From NCBI GenBank assembly GCA_017452565.1, contig JAFTMF010000087.1, positions 1 through 12,375 of the forward strand: a DNA stretch of 12,375 nt, given 5' to 3'. Below are positions 1 through 7,556 of this stretch, piece by piece; the first letter of the stretch is position 1, and every line of letters starts with the position of its first letter. The translations under genes were made by a program, and so were the position numbers. The stretch comes from Clostridia bacterium (GTDB lineage Bacteria > Bacillota > Clostridia > Oscillospirales > CAG-272). The notes below the pieces were generated by a model, which saw nothing but the letters and a program-made list of their open reading frames with translations, was not told where the DNA came from and did no database searches.

Positions 1-1249
1 GATCACCGTAGCGGCAATGGAAGCCAAGACGTACACCGAAGCGCTAGACTTCTTCGACGAGTATAATCTCTCCGCCGAGGGAGTCTCCCGCAGAGAAGTG
101 AAAAAGATCTACAAGGACATCGTCACCGAGAGCTTTACCTATGAAAAGACCGAGGAAGTTTTGGCAAACAGCTTTGAAGGCTACGAAATTCAGGCGAAAC
201 CTCTGGATTCCGAAGGGTTGAAGCGTGTGTGGATGGTATGCGGATGGTTGGGAGCAAGTGGCAGAACCCAAACCACCGAGAGCGATGGGTACGAGTACGT
301 TGTGCTGGAAAGAGAAGATGCCACCAACGGATTGCAGCAGCTGAAGGGAGAAACCGTACAGTGGAGCATTTATCCGGAAGAAATCCATTGTTCCGATATT
401 GCACCCAACGGCGATAAAGTTGCCGTTTGCGGACGCCTGCCGGATGATCCGGAGTATACGATACGCCTTGCTGTGTTCAACGAAGATTCCACTCTGGCGT
501 GGGTGAAGCAATATTCGCGACCCTTTGGCTTTGGGAATGTCCGCTATCCGCTGTATTGTACTGATGATACCATTACAGTGATAGAACGTGATTTCGACCA
601 TTCGATGTGGATTCTTACCTTAGATTGGGAAGGTAATATCATCGAAGACGAAACGGTATACCTCAGTTCCGGTTTCGACGATTTTGAAGCGGTTGTACGA
701 GTAGGGGATGACTACCTGTTTGATACAGGTGATCGCCTGCTTCGGCAAAGCGGCAATCGGCTGGAAAAGCTTGAACAATTCGGTGGCGATGATTGGGAGT
801 ATCACTTCAACGGTATGGTGGAGTTCAACGGTCTGGTTTACCTCAGCGGCACCAAGCTGCCCAAGCATCACAACAGATCCGAAGGAGATGCATACGATCG
901 TTTGGTCGAGGAGTACGGAAAAGACGGTCTTACAGATGAAGAGGTTTCGAAGTTCTATATGGAAAATCATACCGCTATACTGATGATCTGCGATCCCGAG
1001 ACGGGCGATCCCAAGAGCTTCTATACCATCCCCGGTGCATCCGGCGGCAAACTGACTGCAAACGGCGGCAGACTGGATTGGGAAGTCAATCGTTACACCG
1101 AAATCGAGAGCGTTTACAGCGAGGACTATTACCAGTCTTCCGGCAATTTGGCAAAAATCAGCGCCGACAAATGGCAGTACGTTTTCTCTCCCTACGGTCA
1201 GCTCGTAGGCGAGAAGGATACCGGCAGATCAACCGAATTCGAAGGCTAA
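1..1249 (+). CDS. Propeller-like membrane sensor, paralogue of the putative anti-sigma protein; 5' end cut by window
   Basis: The reading frame is open from base 2 and the first complete codons (ITVAAMEAK) match the end of the membrane helix of the full-length paralogue at 1980-3461. The true start, cytoplasmic head and helix therefore lie left of the window, and the ATG at 17 is internal. The visible 415 residues are the outer domain. It begins with a juxtamembrane segment also found in the paralogue (DFF-EYNLSAEG, KKIY-DIV-ESFTYEKTEE). A middle region follows with propeller-like strands such as MWILTLDWEGN and FNGLVYLSG, then a conserved tail WQYVFSPYGQLVGEKDTGRS. The two ends match the paralogue closely and the middle is much more divergent. 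By position it should follow its own ECF sigma gene, which would be off the left edge. The ligand is unknown. The anti-sigma role is inferred from the paralogue and is not demonstrated here. Confidence 0.8.
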   Translation, partial: ITVAAMEAKTYTEALDFFDEYNLSAEGVSRREVKKIYKDIVTESFTYEKTEEVLANSFEGYEIQAKPLDSEGLKRVWMVCGWLGASGRTQTTESDGYEYVVLEREDATNGLQQLKGETVQWSIYPEEIHCSDIAPNGDKVAVCGRLPDDPEYTIRLAVFNEDSTLAWVKQYSRPFGFGNVRYPLYCTDDTITVIERDFDHSMWILTLDWEGNIIEDETVYLSSGFDDFEAVVRVGDDYLFDTGDRLLRQSGNRLEKLEQFGGDDWEYHFNGMVEFNGLVYLSGTKLPKHHNRSEGDAYDRLVEEYGKDGLTDEEVSKFYMENHTAILMICDPETGDPKSFYTIPGASGGKLTANGGRLDWEVNRYTEIESVYSEDYYQSSGNLAKISADKWQYVFSPYGQLVGEKDTGRSTEFEG

Positions 1250-1258
1250 CTAAACACC

Positions 1259-1288
1259 AAAACGGAGGCGAAAGCCTCCGTTTTTTTT
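1259..1288 (+). terminator. Intrinsic terminator of the first sensor gene
   Basis: A stem AAAACGGAGGC / GCCTCCGTTTT (1259-1269 and 1274-1284) closes on a GAAA tetraloop and runs into eight T residues (1281-1288), ten bases after the stop codon. The same hairpin recurs at 3468-3497. Confidence 0.95.
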
Positions 1289-1292
1289 GCAT

Positions 1293-1321
1293 TTGACGGA
1301 ACTACTGCAATCTGTTATACT
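1293..1321 (+). promoter_or_regulatory. Sigma-A type promoter for the sigma/sensor pair
   Basis: TTGACG (1293-1298) and TATACT (1316-1321) are separated by 17 bases and each matches five of six consensus positions. The site begins five bases after the preceding terminator. Transcription would start near 1328, leaving a leader of about 107 bases before the GTG at 1435. I see no strong hairpin or clear ECF-type promoter in that leader. Confidence 0.75.
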
Positions 1322-1434
1322 AAATTGGGGGCGAACACTCTCCCTGATAGTATTCGAAAATTTTTTCATCCAACTGTGTCCGAAATCGGGATTCTGAATT
1401 GTATTAATAGGTGAGATCTCAAGGAGGTGAGAAA

Positions 1435-1965
1435 GTGAATATACTCTGGCAAGCACGCATTGACAAACAAGCGGACAAAGCGCTCTGCGACCTGTCGCAG
1501 GGGGATATGAACGGGCTGTCGGTGATCTACGATTTGTACGGACGGCTCATTCTGTCGGTAGCATATACCATTGTGGGCAATTTCGCGGATGCCGAGGACG
1601 TGTTGCAGGACGTGATGCTTCTGCTGGCAAGATACGCCAATCTCTACAAAGCGGGAAACAGTCCGCGCGCCTACGTGATGTCCATCACCCGTAACACTGC
1701 CATCAATCTGCTCAAAAAACGCAAAAACAATCTGTCTACCGATGAGATTGGGGAGGTTCCGTCACGTGACGGAAAGCTTGCTTCGGTGGAGGTGCAGGAT
1801 CTCCTTGCACAGCTGACCGAGGAGGAGCGGCAGATTGTCACTCTGCATATTTACGCAGGACTTTCTCACCGTCAGGTGGCAGAGATGCTGGAGATCAGTC
1901 CATCTGCCGCCGAGAAAAAGTATCAGCGTGCGCTGAAAAAACTCAAAAAGCATTATGAATCCTGA
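1435..1965 (+). CDS. ECF-type RNA polymerase sigma factor
   Basis: This 176-residue protein has the two-domain layout of extracytoplasmic-function sigma factors. Region 2 lies at about residues 24-97 and includes DAEDVLQDVMLLLARY and the -10 recognition helix around SPRAYVMSITRNTAINLLKK. Region 4 lies at about 122-172, with LTEEERQIVTLHIYAGLSHR followed by a helix-turn-helix (QVAEMLEISPSAAEKKYQRA). There is no region 1.1 or 3. I chose the GTG at 1435 because a near-perfect ribosome site, AAGGAGGT (1421-1428), lies six bases upstream; an earlier GTG at 1411 has no such site. The sensor gene starts 14 bases after the stop, with no terminator between, so the two are one transcription unit. By family knowledge such a sigma is held inactive by the membrane protein next to it until a signal arrives. 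The target promoters are unknown. Confidence 0.93.
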   Translation: MNILWQARIDKQADKALCDLSQGDMNGLSVIYDLYGRLILSVAYTIVGNFADAEDVLQDVMLLLARYANLYKAGNSPRAYVMSITRNTAINLLKKRKNNLSTDEIGEVPSRDGKLASVEVQDLLAQLTEEERQIVTLHIYAGLSHRQVAEMLEISPSAAEKKYQRALKKLKKHYES

Positions 1966-1979
1966 AAGGAGGAGCAAAT

Positions 1980-3461
1980 ATGAAAAAGAAGATTGATAAC
2001 ATTTTACACCAATTGGACAGCTATCCTTTGCCCGAAAAAACGAAGATTCTTGCCGCATTCCCCGAAGTGTCTGCTGAGGCTGAGGAGCCGATCAAAGCGC
2101 CCATCCCCGTCAGACGGCGATTGAGCCCTGCCAAACTGGCAGCATTTGCGATGGCGGCACTGCTGATTGTGGGCGGCGGGATCACCGTAGCGGCAATGGA
2201 AGCCAAAGAATACAACGAAGCGATGGACTTCTTCGAAGAGTATAATCTCTCCGCCGAGGGATTTTCCCGCAGTGAGATCAAGAAAATCTATCGAGATATT
2301 GTGTCTGAGAGCTTCACCTACGAGAAAACCGAGGAAGCGCTGGCAAGCGGGCTTGTGGGATATGAAATCCAGTCCAAGCCCTTAGATTCCGATGGACTGA
2401 AACGCTTATGGCAGATGGGATATGTCTGGAATATCGGCGATCAGCAGCAGAGCGGTGAAGAGGGAGTTCAGTATCATTATAGTTTAGGAATGACTGCAGA
2501 AAAACTGCAATTCAGTGAAGTCGTTAAAATGAAAAACGATCAGCGCGTGTGGAAAAAACGTCTGGACGATTTCTACGTCCAAGAAGTTCGTCCTGTGGGT
2601 GACCATGTATTTGTTGCAGGAGAAGCCTATCAGAACGGTGAAGGTACACGAACGGTACGGGTATATTTGCTGGATTCTGATTCTGACGTGGTTTGGTTCA
2701 AGGATTATAAGAGTAATCTGTCGGTTCCCGTTGTAAACTATATGCTCTATCAAAAGGGCAATTGTATTCTGTTCAGCGCCTCTAACGATCGGATGTGGAT
2801 TCTCACTATTGATATGAATGGCAATTACGTGAGTGATCGGTATGCAAGATATGATAACACAGGGGCTAAGATCACGAAGGTTGTTTCCTTGGGCGATGGC
2901 TATCTGATGCTCAAGGGCAATCAGCTGATGCAGGAGAAGAACGGAACGGTACAGAAAATGGCCACCTTGCAAAATGGCAATGAACAGTATCAGATTACCG
3001 ACAGTGTAGAATTCAACGGCTTGGTCTATCTGAGCGGAAGAGTCGTACCCAATATTAGCATAGCGGACGGCAAGGATATCCTCGATTATTATGAAGAGCG
3101 ATTTGGCCAAACCCTTTGCAGTACCGAAGAATTAACCCAATTTTTCAAGGATCAGTACACCGCAGTGCTTCTGATTTGTGATCCCAACAGCGGCCGGCTG
3201 CAGCAATTCTATACCATTCCCGGGGCAACGGGAAGCAATTTGACCGTGAAGGACAACAAACTGACTTGGGACGTCAATCGTTACGCAAAAGTACAGCATA
3301 TTTGCGAGACTTACAAAGACGTTCGTATTGGCTATCTCGTCGGGGCAGGATTCGGCTTAGTGCAAGCAGATGTTTGGCAATACGTTTTCTCCCCTTACGG
3401 TCAGCTCGTAGGCGAGAAGGACACCGGCAGATCGGTTGAATATGAAGATTATCCCAGCTAA
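1980..3461 (+). CDS. Single-pass membrane protein with propeller-like outer domain, putative anti-sigma factor
   Basis: This 493-residue protein is preceded by AAAGGAGG (1966-1973), seven bases from the ATG. Residues 1-52 are a charged cytoplasmic head ending in PVRRR. Residues 53-73 form one membrane helix (AKLAAFAMAALLIVGGGITV). The remaining 420 or so residues are outside. A juxtamembrane segment (about 74-120) comes first, then strand-rich sequence with propeller-like signatures (MWILTIDMNGN at about 272, FNGLVYLSG at about 345), and the conserved tail WQYVFSPYGQLVGEKDTGRS at about 466-485. The layout, and its place directly after an ECF sigma gene, fit a transmembrane anti-sigma factor that senses an outside ligand. 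I see no HxxxCxxC zinc motif in the head, so it is not a classic ZAS-type anti-sigma. Paralogous to the gene at the left edge. The family resembles uncharacterised, multicopy proteins of gut Clostridia; the function is inferred. Confidence 0.85.
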   Translation: MKKKIDNILHQLDSYPLPEKTKILAAFPEVSAEAEEPIKAPIPVRRRLSPAKLAAFAMAALLIVGGGITVAAMEAKEYNEAMDFFEEYNLSAEGFSRSEIKKIYRDIVSESFTYEKTEEALASGLVGYEIQSKPLDSDGLKRLWQMGYVWNIGDQQQSGEEGVQYHYSLGMTAEKLQFSEVVKMKNDQRVWKKRLDDFYVQEVRPVGDHVFVAGEAYQNGEGTRTVRVYLLDSDSDVVWFKDYKSNLSVPVVNYMLYQKGNCILFSASNDRMWILTIDMNGNYVSDRYARYDNTGAKITKVVSLGDGYLMLKGNQLMQEKNGTVQKMATLQNGNEQYQITDSVEFNGLVYLSGRVVPNISIADGKDILDYYEERFGQTLCSTEELTQFFKDQYTAVLLICDPNSGRLQQFYTIPGATGSNLTVKDNKLTWDVNRYAKVQHICETYKDVRIGYLVGAGFGLVQADVWQYVFSPYGQLVGEKDTGRSVEYEDYPS

Positions 3462-3467
3462 CTAAGC

Positions 3468-3497
3468 AAAAAACGGAGGCGAAAGCCTCCGTTTTTT
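3468..3497 (+). terminator. Intrinsic terminator of the second sensor gene
   Basis: A perfect stem (3468-3480 with 3485-3497) around a GAAA loop ends in six T residues. The core ACGGAGGC-GAAA-GCCTCCGT is identical to the terminator at 1259-1288, so the terminator was copied together with the gene. Confidence 0.95.
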
Positions 3498-3578
3498 CGA
3501 TTGTGTATGCCCGCAACAGAGCTACCCACATTCGGGAGAATACTTCCCAAAATTTTTTGTAAACTTTCCTAAAACCTC

Positions 3579-3607
3579 TCGACTGTATAGCAGTTGTGTG
3601 GTATAAT
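3579..3607 (+). promoter_or_regulatory. Extended -10 sigma-A promoter of the CotH-domain gene
   Basis: A perfect TATAAT (3602-3607) is preceded by TGG, giving the extended -10 form TGnTATAAT. A weaker -35, TCGACT (3579-3584, four of six), lies 17 bases upstream. The predicted start near 3614 leaves a leader of about 37 bases before the ATG at 3651. Confidence 0.75.
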
Positions 3608-3650
3608 ACAGTCAATCGCTTCATTTTTCCATTTTGCGAAAGGATTCTCC

Positions 3651-5981
3651 ATGAAAAAAGCATTTGCGCTGTTGCTGGCGCTCTGTACACTTCTGACCGC
3701 GTGCCGTCCCTCTTCTCCCGGTGAGGACTCCACCGCGGATTCCCATACAACCACCACCAATCCCCCCATTCACACTCCCTCCACGCCCGCCAAAGATCTG
3801 ATCATCTCCGAGGTGATGCCAGACAACAAGGATCTGCACCTTGGCGGCGACGCCGACTGGATCGAGCTGTACAATCGGGAGGAGAGTGCCGTATCGCTGG
3901 ACGGCTACTATCTCACCGACGATCTGAACAACCCCTCCGATCTGTCGCTGGCAGGCAAGCAGATCCCCGCAGGCGGCTATCTGGTCATCGTGCTGGACGA
4001 GGAAGCGGACTTCCACCTCTCCACCGCAGGAGAAACGGTCTACCTCACCCGTGGCGGTGCGGTGGTAGCAAAGCTCACCTACGGTGCAGTATTGGACGGG
4101 GAGAGCTATTCCCCCGAAGGCGCCCTCCGATGGGCGACTCCCGGCTTTGCCAATACCGAGGAGGGCTATCGAGCCTATCTCGACACCGTCCGGCTCCCCG
4201 ATCTCATCGTCTCCGAAGTCATCTCCTCCAATCAATCCCACCTGCCTCAGGACGGCGAGTGCTACGATCTCGTCGAGGTGCAGAATATCTCCGATCAGCC
4301 GCTGAAGCTGGGCGACTACACCCTCTCCGATAAGCGCAAAGAGCCCGCTCGCTATCATTTCCCCGACGTCACCCTCGCCCCCGGTGAATTTTACGTTGTG
4401 TTCTGCTCGGGCGATACCTCGCTGGGGAAGAATCACGCCCCCTTCAAGATCAGCTCCGACGGCGAGACGGTGTATCTGGCAAAAGAAGGCAAGATCACCG
4501 ACGTGCTTCGCATCCCCGGCGATCTGAAGCAGGACGAGAGCTTTGGCAGAGCGGGGAACTATCCCGTGTATCTCACCTCTCCCACTCCCGGCAAGGCCAA
4601 CACCGACGGTCATCTTACCGGTGTGGCCGCTCCCGTGGCAAGCCTTGCCTCCGGTGTCTACGAAGATGAGGTTACCGTAATGCTCAGTGGCGGTGGAACG
4701 ATCCACTATACGCTGGACGGTAGCCGTCCCACCGAAAAATCCCCCGTTTATCACGAGCCGCTGCTCATCACCGACGTGACCACCATTCGTGCCTACTGCG
4801 TAGACGGAGAGCGCAGCAGCTCCTGCGTTGCCTATACCTACATCGTAGGCGCTGCTCACGATCTGCCCGTGGTGACGGTTGCCATTCCTGAGGCGTCCCT
4901 CACCGGCTCCAAGGGCGTTCTGAACCACGTGGACAAGGACTACGAATACGAGGCCGTGCTCACCCTCATCGAGGATGGAGAGGAAAAATTCTCGGTTCCC
5001 TTCGGCTTCCGCCTCCACGGCAACGACAGCCGCAAGAGTGCCAAGCAGAACTTTCAGCTCCGCTTCCGCTCGGAGTACGGGGCAGGCAAGCTCCGCTATC
5101 CCCTCTTTGACAGCCGAGAGTTTACCGAATACGATTCGCTCCTGCTCAAAGGCGGCAGCGAGGACTGGAATAACTCTATGATGCGGGACGAGGTCTGCAC
5201 CGCCGTGGTGGATGGCACAACGGCGCTGTACGCCCAAGCCATCAAGCCCTGCGTCCTCTATTTGGGTGGCGAGTATTGGGGCATCTACTACCTCCGTGAG
5301 CGCTTCAGCGACGAATACGTTGCCAGCCACTTAGGCGTGTCCGCCGACTCGGTGAATCTGATTGTGGGCAATGGCAGCGTCCAGAATGGCACCTCTCGGG
5401 AGTATAATGAACTCTTAAATTACGTCAAGACCCACGATATGTCCAAGAAGGAGCATTATCAGTACCTCTGCGACAAGATCGACATCAACAGCCTGATGGA
5501 TTGGTACATCTGCCGCTCCTATATGGGAGACAAGGATCTTGCTAACATCCGCTACTTCCAATCGTCGGAGCACGATAACAAATGGCGCTGGATGTACTTC
5601 GATTTAGACTGGGCGCTCTATCATACCGATGACCGTCCCATTGCCTCCACTCTGCTGGAAAACGGCAAGCATCCGCTGATTTTGGCGGCAGTGGAGAGCA
5701 AAGAGGGCAAGGACGCCTTTATTCGCCGCTACGCAGAGCTGATGGACACCGTCCTCAACGAGGAGTACATCATCGGCATCATCGATTCTCTCGCCGCCCA
5801 GGTGGAGAGCGAGGTAGAGCGGGATCGCGCCAGATGGGGCTCCTCGGTCACCAAATGGAACAACTCGGTAGAAAAACTCCGTGCCTACTTCCGTGACGGC
5901 GTCCGCGATGAGAACGTGCTGGAGGATATTCAGGACTACTTCAATCTCAGCGACAGTCAGATGAAGTCTTATTTTGGTTAA
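3651..5981 (+). CDS. Lipoprotein with two lamin-tail domains, a chitobiase-C-like domain and a CotH kinase domain
   Basis: The 776-residue product starts at ATG 3651, six bases after GAAAGGA; the open frame reaches back to 3594, but that lies inside the promoter. A lipoprotein signal peptide ends at the lipobox LTAC (Cys18), followed by a Thr/Ser/Pro linker. Domains in order are: lamin-tail (LTD) 1 at about 49-170 (LIISEVMPDN, DWIELYN, LDGYYLTD); LTD 2 at about 184-317 (LIVSEVISSN, LVEVQNISD); a chitobiase/hexosaminidase C-terminal-like domain at about 327-398 (IHYTLDGSRPT); and CotH at about 404-750. The CotH part shows FRLHGNDSRKSAKQNFQLRF, the YLRERFSDEY segment and YFDLDWAL near 649-656, whose acidic pair is a likely metal or catalytic site by analogy. 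Bacillus CotH is an atypical kinase that phosphorylates spore-coat proteins. Here the protein is lipid-anchored, so its substrate is probably an extracellular or wall protein. It stands alone between its own promoter and terminator. Confidence 0.9.
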   Translation: MKKAFALLLALCTLLTACRPSSPGEDSTADSHTTTTNPPIHTPSTPAKDLIISEVMPDNKDLHLGGDADWIELYNREESAVSLDGYYLTDDLNNPSDLSLAGKQIPAGGYLVIVLDEEADFHLSTAGETVYLTRGGAVVAKLTYGAVLDGESYSPEGALRWATPGFANTEEGYRAYLDTVRLPDLIVSEVISSNQSHLPQDGECYDLVEVQNISDQPLKLGDYTLSDKRKEPARYHFPDVTLAPGEFYVVFCSGDTSLGKNHAPFKISSDGETVYLAKEGKITDVLRIPGDLKQDESFGRAGNYPVYLTSPTPGKANTDGHLTGVAAPVASLASGVYEDEVTVMLSGGGTIHYTLDGSRPTEKSPVYHEPLLITDVTTIRAYCVDGERSSSCVAYTYIVGAAHDLPVVTVAIPEASLTGSKGVLNHVDKDYEYEAVLTLIEDGEEKFSVPFGFRLHGNDSRKSAKQNFQLRFRSEYGAGKLRYPLFDSREFTEYDSLLLKGGSEDWNNSMMRDEVCTAVVDGTTALYAQAIKPCVLYLGGEYWGIYYLRERFSDEYVASHLGVSADSVNLIVGNGSVQNGTSREYNELLNYVKTHDMSKKEHYQYLCDKIDINSLMDWYICRSYMGDKDLANIRYFQSSEHDNKWRWMYFDLDWALYHTDDRPIASTLLENGKHPLILAAVESKEGKDAFIRRYAELMDTVLNEEYIIGIIDSLAAQVESEVERDRARWGSSVTKWNNSVEKLRAYFRDGVRDENVLEDIQDYFNLSDSQMKSYFG

Positions 5982-5998
5982 AATTTTATAAACAAACG

Positions 5999-6027
5999 AA
6001 TCCTCCCTGTAAAGGGAGGATTTTTTT
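5999..6027 (+). terminator. Intrinsic terminator after the CotH-domain gene, possibly bidirectional
   Basis: The stem AATCCTCCCT / AGGGAGGATT (5999-6008 and 6013-6022) has a GTAA loop and runs into seven T residues on the + strand. On the opposite strand it is followed by a T-rich stretch (TTCGTTTGTTT), so it may also stop transcripts arriving from the serpin operon. Confidence 0.93.
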
Positions 6028-6078
6028 GGAGTCTGTAGAAAACTTAGAATGGCAGTAGCCAAGGAAAGGGAAGAGGGG

Positions 6079-6101
6079 ACAGTTGCGCTTTGCGCAACTG
6101 T
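6079..6101. repeat. Short perfect hairpin in the convergent intergenic region
   Basis: ACAGTTGCGC and GCGCAACTGT form a 10-base-pair stem around a TTT loop. It has no T tract on either side, so it is not a standard terminator. It lies one base from the longer inverted repeat at 6103-6151, and the pair resembles an interspersed palindromic (REP-like) unit. It fills the region between the two converging genes. Confidence 0.7.
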
Positions 6102-6102
6102 A

Positions 6103-6151
6103 GGGGAGAAGGGGAAAACTTCGGCGTCTGAGATGGTTTCCCCTTCTCCCC
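6103..6151. repeat. 15-base inverted repeat, REP- or MITE-like
   Basis: GGGGAGAAGGGGAAA (6103-6117) is repeated exactly in reverse complement at 6137-6151, with 19 bases between. The arms are purine-rich on one strand. Together with the adjacent hairpin this gives a compact folded block of about 75 bases. Its position between the 3' ends of convergent genes is typical of repetitive extragenic palindromes. Whether it is multicopy in the genome cannot be seen from one window. Confidence 0.7.
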
Positions 6152-6201
6152 TCGGTGGGTTAGCAATAGATTACTCAAATGTCTAATAGTGAAAGAATCG
6201 C

Positions 6202-7512
6202 TTACACCTGCTCCACCACGCCGATGAAGATTGGCAGATCGGTGTAAGCGTCCACGATTACGTATACGAAGGGACGGTCCAGCGTGATGTGATAAACAGG
6301 CAGCTCATCGGGAATTCCTTCCGGTGCAGCCATTTCCACCACGGTAGCGGCAGAGGCAGTAGTGCCGTTTTTATCCAGCGTAATGGCGGTTTTCTGTTTC
6401 ACATCCGCAATGTAAATGTTATTATCATCCATCGTTTTACCAAGACCGCTGAAATCGGCTATCTTCTCATCAAACGCATCGGGAATCAGCGGCTTCAATA
6501 CGTCTTTCAGCGGCAGATCGCAATCATAGCTGAATGCAGGAATCTTTGCGTGCACGTCGGCACGTGTTTTGTTGGCAAGGAATGCGGTCAGCTTTTCTCC
6601 GGTGAGGGATGCTACGAACTCATCCATCTCAACGCCTTCGTCGGGGAGCATTGCCGCAAAATAGAATCCGCCTTCGTATTGCTTTCTGAATCCTTGTGCG
6701 CCCTCCATAGACAGATAGAAGGATTCTACCGAGTACATCATCTCGGCGGTTTTGTCGCCCTCCACGCCGTGGAAGGTGCCGTCCTGCAGTTGGGTATCCC
6801 GATAAGGATCGGACCATTGGGCATCCAGATAAAGGGTATTGATCAGCAGCATTACCGTGAGGGGATCCAGCTCTTCCAGCATCTTTGGAATCAGACCTTC
6901 GGTCTGCTGGTCAATCCATAGATTGACGTCATTGACTGTCTGCTCGTCGAAGGGAGCGGCGTAAATCTGCGCATCGTAATGGTTGGCAGTGGTCTGTAAA
7001 AACTCTTGATTGGGGATCAGGCGGTCTTCCTTGAACCAAATAGAGTTGGCGGTGTTCAGCGTCACCGATTTGCGGGCGGTCAGACTATTCGTCCAAGTGT
7101 GTAGGGTGGCGTTCAGTTCCCTTGCGGACAGCGTGTTACCAAGAAGTGCTTCCAACTGCGCGCGTGTATTTCCTTGGGCGCCGTTTTGGGTCATTGCCAG
7201 CGCTATCATTGCCGACAGAGGAGAGAAGAGCAGATTGTTTTCCCGATCCTGCGCGGCGGAAGCGGTAAAGAGCTTGATCGCAAAGTCGTTGTAAGCGGCC
7301 TTGAATGCATCGTCGGGCTCGCGGTCCAGGATGGCTTGGGATTTCACTCCTGCCATCAGATTGGTAGCAGAGATCACCTCGCTCCGGATGGGATCATCGG
7401 GCTGTTCTTTGGAGGTGGTGGTTGTTATGTCTTCTGTTTGACCACATCCTGCCAAGATTGGGACGAGCAGGCAAAGGGAAAGCAGTAGTGATATCAGTTT
7501 TTGCAGTTTCAT
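6202..7512 (-). CDS. Serpin-family protease inhibitor, lipoprotein
   Basis: This 436-residue product has a lipoprotein signal ending at LAGC (Cys23), then a short Thr-run linker and a full serpin domain at about 64-436, the usual length for the family. Serpin landmarks include NNLLFSPLSAMIALAM, LNTANSIWF, LLINTLYLDAQW, FAAMLPDEG, and the C-terminal DRPFVYVIVD with LPIFIGVVEQV. The reactive-loop hinge NGTTASAAT (382-390) has Thr at P14 and small residues at P12-P9, as in inhibitory serpins. The loop after it (VVEMAAPEGIPDELP) is longer than in alpha-1-antitrypsin, so the P1 residue is unsettled. The start at 7512 has AAAGGAG (7518-7524) five bases upstream; an in-frame ATG at 7560 overlaps the previous stop but has no ribosome site and would bury the signal peptide. 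It is last in the sigma/serpin operon. It probably blocks host or competitor serine proteases at the cell surface; the target is unknown. Confidence 0.93.
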   Translation of the reverse strand: MKLQKLISLLLSLCLLVPILAGCGQTEDITTTTSKEQPDDPIRSEVISATNLMAGVKSQAILDREPDDAFKAAYNDFAIKLFTASAAQDRENNLLFSPLSAMIALAMTQNGAQGNTRAQLEALLGNTLSARELNATLHTWTNSLTARKSVTLNTANSIWFKEDRLIPNQEFLQTTANHYDAQIYAAPFDEQTVNDVNLWIDQQTEGLIPKMLEELDPLTVMLLINTLYLDAQWSDPYRDTQLQDGTFHGVEGDKTAEMMYSVESFYLSMEGAQGFRKQYEGGFYFAAMLPDEGVEMDEFVASLTGEKLTAFLANKTRADVHAKIPAFSYDCDLPLKDVLKPLIPDAFDEKIADFSGLGKTMDDNNIYIADVKQKTAITLDKNGTTASAATVVEMAAPEGIPDELPVYHITLDRPFVYVIVDAYTDLPIFIGVVEQV

Positions 7513-7532
7513 AAGAACTCCTTTCGGGTAGC

Positions 7533-7550
7533 TTGAATCGGATGATTCAA
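7533..7550 (-). other. Small intergenic hairpin before the lipoprotein serpin
   Basis: TTGAATC and GATTCAA are a perfect 7-base inverted repeat around four bases. It lies between the stop of the orphan lipoprotein gene and the ribosome site of the serpin. It has no T tract, so it is not a terminator. It may affect processing or translation within the operon mRNA; this is inference. Confidence 0.45.
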
Positions 7551-7556
7551 ATTGCT

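Noticed and set aside
1335..1380. Similarity of the leader near AAAATTTTTT to the region at 3530-3570 as a shared operator
   Set aside because: Outside an A/T run the match is weak and gapped; no clear dyad or spacing is conserved.
1370..1410. Possible ECF autoregulatory promoter before the first sigma gene
   Set aside because: No convincing -35 AAC-type element at proper spacing to a -10; a near-consensus sigma-A promoter at 1293-1321 already explains transcription.
3594..3650. Upstream GTG at 3594 as start of the CotH-domain gene
   Set aside because: It lies inside the promoter -10 region and would place 19 residues before a clear lipoprotein signal peptide; ATG 3651 has a good ribosome site.
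3621..5330. Long open frame on the - strand opposite the CotH-domain gene (569 codons)
   Set aside because: It is the mirror of a well-supported gene with signal peptide and recognisable domains. Its translation is low-complexity Val/Gly/Ala/Ile-rich with no ribosome site or family likeness.
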